Source: Myxococcota bacterium
GTDB lineage: Bacteria > Myxococcota > Polyangia > GCA-2747355 > JAKLHH01
DNA length: 11,947 nucleotides
Assembly: GCA_022710245.1 (NCBI GenBank)
Contig: JAKLHH010000109.1
Location: forward strand, 1-11,947
Direction of reading: 5' to 3'
Shown: positions 1-5,871 of the stretch, one piece after another
Numbering within the stretch: the first letter of the stretch is position 1
Layout of the letters: each line of letters opens with the position of its first letter
The notes under the pieces: model-generated
The model's database searches: none
Seen by the model: only the letters and a program-made list of their open reading frames with translations
Told to the model about the DNA's origin: nothing
Position numbers and translations under genes: made by a program

Positions 1-444
1 GTCGCGCTCGAGGAGCCCGCGCTGCTGGAGCCCGCGCACGGCCAGCGCCAGCGCCACGTAGCCGCCGGTGATGGCGGCGACGCGCGTGCCGCCGTCGGCC
101 TGCAGCACGTCGCAGTCGACGGTGATGGTGCGCGGCCCGAGCGCGTCGAGGTCCACCGCGGCGCGCAGCGCGCGGCCGATCAGGCGCTGGATCTCGGTCT
201 CCCGCCCGCCCTGCCGCCGCGCCTTGCGGGTGAAGGTCGAGCGGGGCAGCATGGCGTACTCGCCGGTCACCCAGCCCCCGCCCGAGGCCTCGCGAAAGGG
301 TGGCGCGCCCTCCTCGATGGAGGCGGCGCAGAGGACGCGGGTCTCGCCCCAGTCGATCAGCGCCGATCCCTCGGCGAAGCGCTGGTAGCCGGTGGTGATG
401 CGGATGGGCCGGAGCTGGTCCGGCTGGCGGCCGTCGACTCTCAT
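1..444 (-). CDS. rph: Ribonuclease PH, N-terminal 148 residues (cut by window edge)
   Basis: RNase PH is a cytoplasmic phosphorolytic 3'-to-5' exoribonuclease that trims tRNA 3' ends, using phosphate and releasing nucleoside diphosphates. The reading frame is open from ATG at 444 to base 1, giving about 148 of the usual ~240 residues. Family marks are clear: [14 protein letters not shown] at the N terminus, [17 protein letters not shown] (residues 29-45), the [13 protein letters not shown] segment (79-91), and [12 protein letters not shown] (110-121), whose GTR is part of the phosphate-binding site. The catalytic aspartates lie beyond the window edge. The start was chosen because the family begins RxDGR directly after Met. 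No Shine-Dalgarno is evident, and a consensus-like promoter sits so close that the mRNA may be leaderless. The gene lies 88 bases downstream of the amidase on the same strand. Identification is very secure. Confidence 0.96.
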   Translation of the reverse strand, partial: MRVDGRQPDQLRPIRITTGYQRFAEGSALIDWGETRVLCAASIEEGAPPFREASGGGWVTGEYAMLPRSTFTRKARRQGGRETEIQRLIGRALRAAVDLDALGPRTITVDCDVLQADGGTRVAAITGGYVALALAVRGLQQRGLLERD

Positions 445-451
445 GCGGGCT

Positions 452-480
452 CTGGTATGCGATCGGGGTGGGTTTGTCAA
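452..480 (-). promoter_or_regulatory. rph: Candidate promoter for rph
   Basis: Read on the minus strand, a perfect TTGACA -35 (480-475) is followed after 17 bases by TACCAG (457-452), or after 15 bases by CATACC (459-454), as a weak -10. The stretch is AT-richer than its surroundings and lies in the 88-base gap after the amidase stop. Initiation would fall around 445-448, at or next to the rph ATG (444). The -35 is good and the -10 poor, so this is a candidate only. Confidence 0.45.
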
Positions 481-532
481 ACGCGTTGCTGCAGCCTTGC
501 CGTCAGCAGTATCGGCTGATCAGCGCCGTGGC

Positions 533-1336
533 TCAGCGCCGGGAGACCGCCGACACCGAGCGAGCGGCCAGGTGCTCGCCGACGGCGACGGCGAGAGCGC
601 GCGCGAGGCGCTGCTGCACCGACGCGTCCGCCAGCTGCGGCCCCTCCACCGGGTGGTCGATGTAGCCCACCTCGACCAGCACGCCCGGCATGCGGAGCCC
701 CATCAGCACGTCGAAGGGCGCCTGCTTGATGCCCCGGCTGCGCGGCTGACCGCGCACGGCCACGAGCTGCCGCTCGACGGCGCGAGCGAGCATCAGCGAG
801 CGCAGGTGCGCGTTCGCCTGGTGCAGGTCGGAGAGGATCGCGCGGAGGGCGCCCTCGCGGGTCCGCGGCGCGCTGAGCTTCGCCGCGCCGCCGTTCTCCT
901 GCTGCGCGAGCCGCGCGGCCTCCTGGTCCGAGGCGTCGCGGCTGAGGATGAAGCTCTCGAAGCCCTCGCGGCCGCGGCTCTCGGAGGCGTTGCAGTGCAG
1001 GCTGAGGAAGACGTCGGCCCGGCTCGCGTTCGCGCGCTGCACGCGCTGCTCGAGGGTCAGGTACTCGTCACGCGTGCGGGTGAGGATGACCCGCGCCGCC
1101 GGCAGCAGCCGCCGCAGCTCTCCCGCGGTGCGCTCGGCGAGCTGCAGGGTGAGCCGCTTCTCGAGGACGCCGGCCTCGGGGCCGAGCGCGCCCGCGTTGG
1201 TCCCGCCGTGCCCCGGGTCGAGGACGATGACCGGCGCGCCGCGCACCGACGCCGGGCCAGGGGCGGGTGCGGGCCGCCGCGCGGCGGCGGGCAGGGCGGT
1301 GAGGAGCAGGACCAGGGTGACGAGGACGAGGCGCAT
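533..1336 (-). CDS. Exported N-acetylmuramoyl-L-alanine amidase (Amidase_3)
   Basis: This is a zinc-dependent peptidoglycan hydrolase that cuts the bond between N-acetylmuramic acid and L-alanine of the stem peptide. It acts in the periplasm, typically in daughter-cell separation or wall turnover. The 267-residue product starts with a signal peptide (1-19, hydrophobic, ending LPAAA). A single Amidase_3 domain spans about 35-255. Visible marks are IVLDPGHGGTNAGA with zinc ligand His43, probable ligand Glu59 (VLEK), DVFLSLHCNAS with His114, GFESF, and VLVEVGYIDHP with catalytic Glu222. It is short for an AmiC-type enzyme: there is no AMIN or SPOR/LysM targeting domain, only catalytic domain plus signal. 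GGAGAG stands about six bases before the ATG. It is divergent from the membrane protein gene and upstream of rph. Which amidase paralogue this is cannot be told from the sequence. Confidence 0.93.
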   Translation of the reverse strand: MRLVLVTLVLLLTALPAAARRPAPAPGPASVRGAPVIVLDPGHGGTNAGALGPEAGVLEKRLTLQLAERTAGELRRLLPAARVILTRTRDEYLTLEQRVQRANASRADVFLSLHCNASESRGREGFESFILSRDASDQEAARLAQQENGGAAKLSAPRTREGALRAILSDLHQANAHLRSLMLARAVERQLVAVRGQPRSRGIKQAPFDVLMGLRMPGVLVEVGYIDHPVEGPQLADASVQQRLARALAVAVGEHLAARSVSAVSRR

Positions 1337-1349
1337 GGGGCTCTCCGCG

Positions 1350-1369
1350 CGGTGCGCTACGGTGCGCTG
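1350..1369. repeat. Two tandem copies of CGGTGCGCT with a 10-base period
   Basis: CGGTGCGCTA (1350-1359) is followed directly by CGGTGCGCTG (1360-1369). The repeat lies between the predicted amidase start of transcription and its ATG. A 10-base period puts both copies on the same face of the helix, as in some operators, but chance duplication in GC-rich DNA is also possible. Confidence 0.4.
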
Positions 1370-1374
1370 CGTCC

Positions 1375-1403
1375 AGGGTACGGGCGTGCACCACGAGGGG
1401 CAA
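1375..1403 (-). promoter_or_regulatory. Candidate promoter for the amidase gene
   Basis: On the minus strand TTGCCC (1403-1398) and TACCCT (1380-1375) are separated by exactly 17 bases. Transcription would start near 1368, leaving a leader of about 30 bases before the amidase ATG. The -35 matches the sigma-70 consensus at four of six positions and the -10 at three, so support is modest. Confidence 0.3.
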
Positions 1404-1458
1404 CTTCTCGGCTCGCGCGGCCACGGCGTCCCCGATGGATGGCCGCGCCTGGCTGGGA

Positions 1459-1464
1459 TAGAAT
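1459..1464 (+). promoter_or_regulatory. Candidate -10 element (TAGAAT) for the membrane protein transcript
   Basis: TAGAAT matches the sigma-70 -10 at five of six bases and stands out in GC-rich DNA. Seven bases downstream is the ATG at 1471, so transcription could start on that ATG and give a leaderless mRNA. The sequence 17 bases upstream (TGGATG) is a poor -35. Confidence 0.4.
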
Positions 1465-1470
1465 GCCGCC

Positions 1471-1539
1471 ATGTCGTGGTTCGCTCTGGCCCTGATCCAT
1501 CCGGCGGCGCTCACGCGGGCCGAGGCGGTGCCTCGTTGA
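1471..1539 (+). CDS. Possible 22-residue leader ORF overlapping the TTG start of the next gene
   Basis: The ORF reads MSWFALALIHPAALTRAEAVPR and stops at TGA 1537-1539. That stop overlaps the TTG start of the membrane protein gene (1536-1538) in the sequence TTGA. Its ATG has no Shine-Dalgarno but lies seven bases after a TAGAAT -10, the layout expected for a leaderless message. The last codons carry the AGGCGG that could serve as ribosome site for the downstream TTG. It may be a translated leader that couples ribosomes to the membrane protein. Alternatively it may be the real N terminus of that protein, separated by a frameshift. It resembles no leader peptide I know. Confidence that it is translated is moderate to low. 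Confidence 0.35.
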   Translation: MSWFALALIHPAALTRAEAVPR

Positions 1540-3158
1540 CCGCCGCCTCTCGCTCTCGCTTCCCGCTCGTCCTGCTCCTCGCCATCAGCGCCCTGGTCGA
1601 GCTCCTGCTCAACCGCGTCGCCACGCGCCTCGCCGGCCCGCCGCAGAGTGAGCTGAGCGCGCTGCTCTTCGGCAGCGGCGCGCCCTTCACGCAGCACTTC
1701 ACCGGGCTCCTCGGCTTCGGCGTCTTCAGCTGGGGCGCGACCATCTTCCTCCGCGACCGCAACCTGCTGCGGCTGCCCGACCGGATGGTCTTCACCTTCC
1801 TGGCCGCGCTCTTCCTGCCGCTCGCCGGGATGGGGCTCGTGGTGCCGCTGCCGAAGAGCGTCGCCCCGCACCTCGCCACCGCCTTCGGGCTGCTCGTCCT
1901 CGGGCTCACCGTCGGCTTCCTCCGCCGGCCGGCGGCCCTGCGCGCCAAGCTCGGCGTCATCTGCCTGGTGGGCCCGCTGCTGCTCCACTGCTACTGGACC
2001 CTGACCCAGCAGCTCCCCGCGCTGGCGCCCTCCGGCCGCCTCGGCGAGCTGCCGGCGCAGCTCTTCGAGATCGCCGAGAACATGGTCGTGGTGGGGGCCT
2101 TCGCGTCCTTCCTCTTCTTCGCCCCCTTCCCGAGGCGCTCGAGCCTCTTCTCGCCCATCCCGGTCACCGCCGCCGCGCTGGTCACCGCCGCGGTCGCGCT
2201 GCTGATCCGCTACCACTACCCCGAGGCGGTGCAGGCCGCCTACCACGGCCTCGGGCTCAACGTGCCGCCGCCGTCGCTGCACGTGCTGATGCACCTCTCG
2301 GCGCTCTTCTTCTTTGTCCTCACCATCGCCACCCTGGCGCTGCGCAAGGGGCCAGAGCGCGAGACCGCGCTGGGGCTCCTCCTCCTCGGGACCTCGGGCT
2401 TCCAGCTGCAGGCGCCCTACCAGCTGCTGCTGACGCTCACCGGGCTGATGACCGTGATGCGCGCCGCGATCGCCGCTGGCGCCGACGGGGAGGCGCCGGC
2501 GACGATGCCGGGCTGGGCCGAGGGCGCGGGGCCGACGCCCGCCGCCTGGGGCGAGTTCCTCCCGCGCCTGGCCGCGGCCTGCTCACGGCCGGAGGCGGCC
2601 GGGGAGGCGGTGCTGCTGCAGCACCAGGGCCAGCAGGTCGCGCATGTGCGCGGCAAGCGGGACGGGCTGCCCTTCACGCTGCGCATCCTCACCGGCGCCC
2701 GCGGCGTCGACCGCCTGGAGGTGGTGCTGGGCGAGCCCGGCAGCGGAGACCCGCCGCTCACGCTGCAGCGTGGCCGCGGCCTGCGCGGCCTCCGCGTCGC
2801 GGGCAAGGCGGGCGGCCGCGCCGTGACGGTCGCGCCCGAGCTGGACCGCGAGCTGCAGGTCAGCGAGGCCGGCGGCGGGCTCATCCCGGAGCGTCCCGAC
2901 GGGGCGCGAGGCCCCGGCGCCGCGACGGCGCTGGCTGACCCCGAGCTGCAGGCGACGCTGCTGCAGCTCCTGCACGGCTGGGTCGGCATCTGGCCTGGCG
3001 AGGGGCTGCACTACGTGGCGCGCCCGGACGCCGACGGCTGGCCGCTGCCACTCGCCGAGATCGGCTTCTCGCCCGAGGTGGCGGCGACCGACGAGGTCGT
3101 CGCGCTGGTGGCGCTGCTCTCCTCGCTCGGCCGCCGCTTCCGGCTGCCGCGAGCGTGA
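1536..3158 (+). CDS. Polytopic membrane protein with soluble C-terminal domain, unknown family
   Basis: I do not recognise the family. From TTG at 1536 the product has 540 residues. About ten hydrophobic segments can be seen, near residues 9-27, 54-72, 86-104, 112-130, 138-156, 181-199, 208-224, 248-268, 276-293 and 295-313. A hydrophilic Ala/Gly-rich domain of about 225 residues follows, without obvious motifs. The basic RSR before helix 1 suggests a cytoplasmic N terminus, and an even helix count would put the C-terminal domain in the cytoplasm. TTG was chosen because AGGCGG lies seven bases upstream and the hydrophobic part begins directly after it. An in-frame GTG at 1476 is an alternative without a ribosome site. 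The gene is divergent from the amidase and convergent with the lipoprotein gene 37 bases beyond its stop. A role as channel, transporter or sensor cannot be assigned. Confidence 0.8.
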   Translation: MTAASRSRFPLVLLLAISALVELLLNRVATRLAGPPQSELSALLFGSGAPFTQHFTGLLGFGVFSWGATIFLRDRNLLRLPDRMVFTFLAALFLPLAGMGLVVPLPKSVAPHLATAFGLLVLGLTVGFLRRPAALRAKLGVICLVGPLLLHCYWTLTQQLPALAPSGRLGELPAQLFEIAENMVVVGAFASFLFFAPFPRRSSLFSPIPVTAAALVTAAVALLIRYHYPEAVQAAYHGLGLNVPPPSLHVLMHLSALFFFVLTIATLALRKGPERETALGLLLLGTSGFQLQAPYQLLLTLTGLMTVMRAAIAAGADGEAPATMPGWAEGAGPTPAAWGEFLPRLAAACSRPEAAGEAVLLQHQGQQVAHVRGKRDGLPFTLRILTGARGVDRLEVVLGEPGSGDPPLTLQRGRGLRGLRVAGKAGGRAVTVAPELDRELQVSEAGGGLIPERPDGARGPGAATALADPELQATLLQLLHGWVGIWPGEGLHYVARPDADGWPLPLAEIGFSPEVAATDEVVALVALLSSLGRRFRLPRA

Positions 3159-3195
3159 TCACCTCTTCGAGTCAGAGCGGGCGAGCGTCCCTCGA

Positions 3196-4401
3196 TCAGT
3201 CGGCGTAGATCGCGTCCGGGTCGGGCAGCGCGCCGGCCTTCGGGTTGGTGGGCGCGGCGGGCGTGCCCTTCGGCGGGCAGAGCTGCTGCGAGGGCAGCGT
3301 GGGCGCCGGGCGCTGGTAGCTGAGCTCGAGGTAGCCCGCGCTCTGCAGCGTCTTGCCGAAGAGCCCGCCGCGGACCACGGTGCGGCCGACGTAGCTGATG
3401 ACCGCCGTCGGCGCGTAGACGGCGCCGAGGAGCTCCGCGTTGCCGACGCCGACGAGCAGCGGCTGGCTGCCACCGACGTAGAGGCGGAAGGCGGCTGGCT
3501 GCGCGGCGTCGCCGAGCGCGAGGTGGCCGACGCTGCGGACGGAGCCGGAGACGTAGAGATCCAGCGTCGCGCCGGGCTTCAGCGTGATCCACTCGGCGCC
3601 GACGCTGTCGAGGTCACCGTCGAGGTAGAGCGCCACGGTGCCCTCGACGGTGATCACCATCTTGCCCACCTGGCCGACGTGATCGAAGAAGTACTTGCCC
3701 GAGGAGAGCTTGAGCTCGCTGTCCCCGAGGTCGCTCAGGCTGGTCGGCAGGTTCTTCAGCCCGTTGTCGCTGGCGGCCTTGGCCTTGGCCACCGCCGCCG
3801 CCACGTCGAGCACCTGCCCGGCGCCGCACGCGCACGGCGGTCCGGCGGGCGCGGCGTAGGCGCCGACGGACGCGGCGCCCTTGTGGCCGAGGACGCTGTC
3901 GCTCCCCGCGACCCGCAGCGCGCCCCCGACCTGGACCCAGCCCAGCCCCGAGAGGTTCCCCCCGACGGAGAGGTCCTTGCCCACGTCGAGGCGGCCGGCG
4001 ACCGCCACGTCGGCAGCGCTGGAGGCCGCGTCCCGCACCTCCAGGTTGCCCACTGCCTGCAGGCCACCGTACGCGGCCACCGAGCCGCCGACCTGCGTGC
4101 CGTTGGTGAGGCGCACGAGCCCGTTCACGCCGACGTCGGCGGCCGCCTCACCCGGGCCGGGCTGGATCGTCATCGCGCCGAGATCGTCGAGGCCGTCGCA
4201 GAGGCAGACGGCGTGGTCGAAGAGCTTCGAGGCGGGCGAGCTCCAGCAGGCGGGATCGCCCGCGCCGCCGGGCACGCCGCCCGCGCCGCCGGCGGGCTGC
4301 TCGTCGTTCGCCCCGTCGCCCGTGCAGCTCGCGAGGAGGACCAGGATGAAGGTCAGGCGCCAGCGAGGGGTGATCTGGCGTGGCTCGGGGGTCATGATCA
4401 T
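3196..4401 (-). CDS. Gly/Val-rich beta-structured surface lipoprotein (DUF7305-like)
   Basis: The product is a 401-residue predicted lipoprotein with a signal peptide ending in the lipobox LLASC (lipidated Cys26). A Gly/Ala/Pro linker follows. The rest is dominated by short repeats such as VAVAGRLDVGKDLSVGGNLS, the pattern of a beta-helix or stacked-strand protein. The C-terminal half (KYFFDHVG, LYLDGDLDS, LLGAVYAPTAVISYVGRTVV) resembles the DUF7305-type domain found in cell-surface proteins of myxobacteria. That assignment is from memory of the pattern. Further cysteines (CLC, CAC) could form disulfides. Upstream ATG codons at 4488 and 4422 are in frame, but 4401 is preferred because GGAGG stands five bases before it and it gives a compact signal peptide. 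The ATG at 4395 is a close alternative. The gene appears monocistronic with its own promoter. It is likely structural or adhesive; no catalytic motif is seen. Confidence 0.82.
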   Translation of the reverse strand: MIMTPEPRQITPRWRLTFILVLLASCTGDGANDEQPAGGAGGVPGGAGDPACWSSPASKLFDHAVCLCDGLDDLGAMTIQPGPGEAAADVGVNGLVRLTNGTQVGGSVAAYGGLQAVGNLEVRDAASSAADVAVAGRLDVGKDLSVGGNLSGLGWVQVGGALRVAGSDSVLGHKGAASVGAYAAPAGPPCACGAGQVLDVAAAVAKAKAASDNGLKNLPTSLSDLGDSELKLSSGKYFFDHVGQVGKMVITVEGTVALYLDGDLDSVGAEWITLKPGATLDLYVSGSVRSVGHLALGDAAQPAAFRLYVGGSQPLLVGVGNAELLGAVYAPTAVISYVGRTVVRGGLFGKTLQSAGYLELSYQRPAPTLPSQQLCPPKGTPAAPTNPKAGALPDPDAIYAD

Positions 4402-4456
4402 CGCTGCCTCCAGCTGGGTCATTGCGTCCGTGATGGCTCGTGTAGCGGTTTCAGTG

Positions 4457-4484
4457 ATGCTAGCTCCACGGGCGCGACCCGCAA
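4457..4484 (-). promoter_or_regulatory. Candidate promoter for the beta-structured lipoprotein gene
   Basis: On the minus strand TTGCGG (4484-4479), a 16-base spacer and TAGCAT (4462-4457) form a plausible sigma-70 promoter. Transcription would start near 4450, about 50 bases before the preferred ATG. If so, the more distal ATG at 4488 cannot be used, which supports the start at 4401. Confidence 0.4.
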
Positions 4485-4487
4485 CCA

Positions 4488-4514
4488 AACACCTGTCGGT
4501 GAAGAGAAGGTGTT
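4488..4514. repeat. Inverted repeat AACACCT-N13-AGGTGTT, possible operator
   Basis: Seven-base perfect arms (4488-4494 and 4508-4514) flank 13 bases, in a relatively AT-rich stretch directly upstream of the candidate -35. The position suits binding of a dimeric regulator. As no T-run follows, a terminator is unlikely. No regulator gene lies in the window. Confidence 0.4.
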
Positions 4515-4583
4515 CTCAGTCCGCTGCGCTTTTCTGGTCGGGGGCGAGCACGCGTGCCCGCTTGGGCGACCCGCGGCGGCGCT

Positions 4584-4601
4584 GCTGACCGGCGGGTCAG
4601 C
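4584..4601 (-). terminator. Hairpin over the stop codon of the three-gene operon
   Basis: A perfect 7-base-pair stem, GCTGACC/GGTCAGC with a four-base loop, includes the TGA stop codon of the lipoprotein gene. It lies exactly where the minus-strand operon ends. No U-tract follows, so it may act as a weak or Rho-assisted terminator or protect the mRNA 3' end. The 180 bases beyond it hold only the promoter and inverted repeat of the next gene. Confidence 0.45.
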
Positions 4602-5871
4602 CGCCCGCCAGCCGGAGCCTGGCGAGCTGCAGCACGCCCTCGTCCCAGGGACGGCGCACCGCGAAGAGGAGCCAGCAGCCGTCCGCGCCACAGACGAGGC
4701 GACCGCCGACGAGGGTGCCCGGCTCGACCTCGATGGGGAGCTCGAGGTCGCGCGCGAGGAGGCTCCCGCCGGCGTCGAGCGCCGTCAGCAGGAGCCGCCC
4801 GCCGCGAGTGCCGACCGCGTCGACCAGCGCGAGGAAGCGCGCCCCGTCCCAGAGGAGCGACTCGACGCGGACCGTCCCCGGGGTCGCGCTCAGTCGTACC
4901 GGGGCGGGAGCGCGGGTGCCGTCGGGCTTCACCAGCTGCAGCACCGGGACGTCGAAGCTGAGCGCGCCCAGGCCGAGGTCGCGCCGCGCGTCGGCGCCGC
5001 CGTCGATCGGCGCGGGCGGCCGCGCGCGCCGCTTGAACGCCGCCGCCAGCGCGCCGCCCCCCGGCGCCAGCAGGCAGGGACCGGCCGCCGGCTCGCCGGG
5101 CGCGAGCGCGACGGGTGCCGCCGCGCCGTCGCCGGTGAAGCGGCGGAGCAAGGCGCCCTCGCCCTCGATCGCGCAGAGGGCGTCCCCTGCCAGACCCGCG
5201 CTCGAGCTCGCTGCCGGCGCCGCGCGCCAGTCGCCGAGCTCGCTCCCGGCGGGCAGGGTGGCCAGAGGCTCGCCCGCGGGCGCAGCGCCGCCGCGCACCA
5301 CCGCTGCCCGACGGAGCGCGAGCGCGCTCGCGCCGGGCTCGCTCCAGACCAGCTGGTGCGCGGCCCCGTCGAAGTCGCCCCGCGCGGCACCACCCGCCGC
5401 GCCGAGGCGCAGCATCGCCCCCGGGGTGAAGGCGCCGGCGCCGTCGGCGAGCGCGAGGTAGCTCCCCGCCGCGACCCCGCCCCCGCCGCTCCAGCGCAGG
5501 ACGAGGCCCGCACCGACCCCATCCCAGCGCGCGCTGGCGACGAGCGGGACCCCGCCGCTCCCGTCGACGGGCAGCGGGCTGCGCGCGAGGACCCGGCCCT
5601 CCAGATCGAGGAGGTAGGCGGCGCGGTCGCTCAGCGCGAGGAGCCGCTCGGGGCCTGCGGCGAGGAGGTGCGCGGGCTGCTCTCCCTCGGCTCCGAGGGA
5701 GCGGACCGCGAGGAGCTCGACGCGGAGCGCCGGCGCGCTGGCGTCAGCGCCGGCCTCGAGGCCGGCCTCGGTCGGGACGGGCGTCGTCCCGGGCGGCGGC
5801 CTGCAGGCCGCCAGCGCGAGGAGCGCGGCCAGGGCAGCCCGGCGCCAGCGCCGGGTGGTGCGTGCGCTCAC
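4597..5871 (-). CDS. Propeller-like lipoprotein, last gene of the protease operon
   Basis: The 424-residue product starts at GTG 5871, which overlaps the TGA of the metalloprotease gene as GTGA. GGAGG lies seven bases upstream. A signal peptide with twin-Arg/Lys-type basic start (RTTRRWRR) leads to the lipobox LALAAC and lipidated Cys23. A Thr/Pro-rich linker follows. The remainder is made of loosely repeated segments of the type RLLALSDRAAYLLDLEGRVL, HQLVWSEPGASALALRR and LLWDGARFLALVDAVGTRGG. These resemble blades of the beta-propeller-like lipoproteins common in myxobacteria. Four cysteines remain after the lipid Cys (including CGADGC near the end). I recognise no enzyme motif. Coupling to the protease suggests a binding partner, substrate receptor or accessory protein at the outer membrane; this is inference. 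The fold call is moderate. Confidence 0.82.
   Translation of the reverse strand: MSARTTRRWRRAALAALLALAACRPPPGTTPVPTEAGLEAGADASAPALRVELLAVRSLGAEGEQPAHLLAAGPERLLALSDRAAYLLDLEGRVLARSPLPVDGSGGVPLVASARWDGVGAGLVLRWSGGGGVAAGSYLALADGAGAFTPGAMLRLGAAGGAARGDFDGAAHQLVWSEPGASALALRRAAVVRGGAAPAGEPLATLPAGSELGDWRAAPAASSSAGLAGDALCAIEGEGALLRRFTGDGAAAPVALAPGEPAAGPCLLAPGGGALAAAFKRRARPPAPIDGGADARRDLGLGALSFDVPVLQLVKPDGTRAPAPVRLSATPGTVRVESLLWDGARFLALVDAVGTRGGRLLLTALDAGGSLLARDLELPIEVEPGTLVGGRLVCGADGCWLLFAVRRPWDEGVLQLARLRLAGG

Noticed and set aside
508..522. Palindrome GCTGATCAGC after the amidase stop as a terminator
   Set aside because: It has no loop, is only ten bases and is not followed by a T-run on the minus strand.
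948..1535. N-terminal extension of the membrane protein frame back to 948
   Set aside because: It overlaps the amidase gene on the opposite strand, is Arg-rich and has no membrane or domain features. A TTG with ribosome site at 1536 fits better.
1068..2294. 408-codon open frame on the minus strand
   Set aside because: The Glu/Arg/Gln-rich sequence is the mirror of the hydrophobic membrane protein, as expected from antisense of Leu/Ala codons.
3159..3195. Bidirectional terminator between the convergent genes
   Set aside because: The 37-base gap holds no stem with convincing length or T-run; only a short GTGATCAC palindrome touches the first stop codon.
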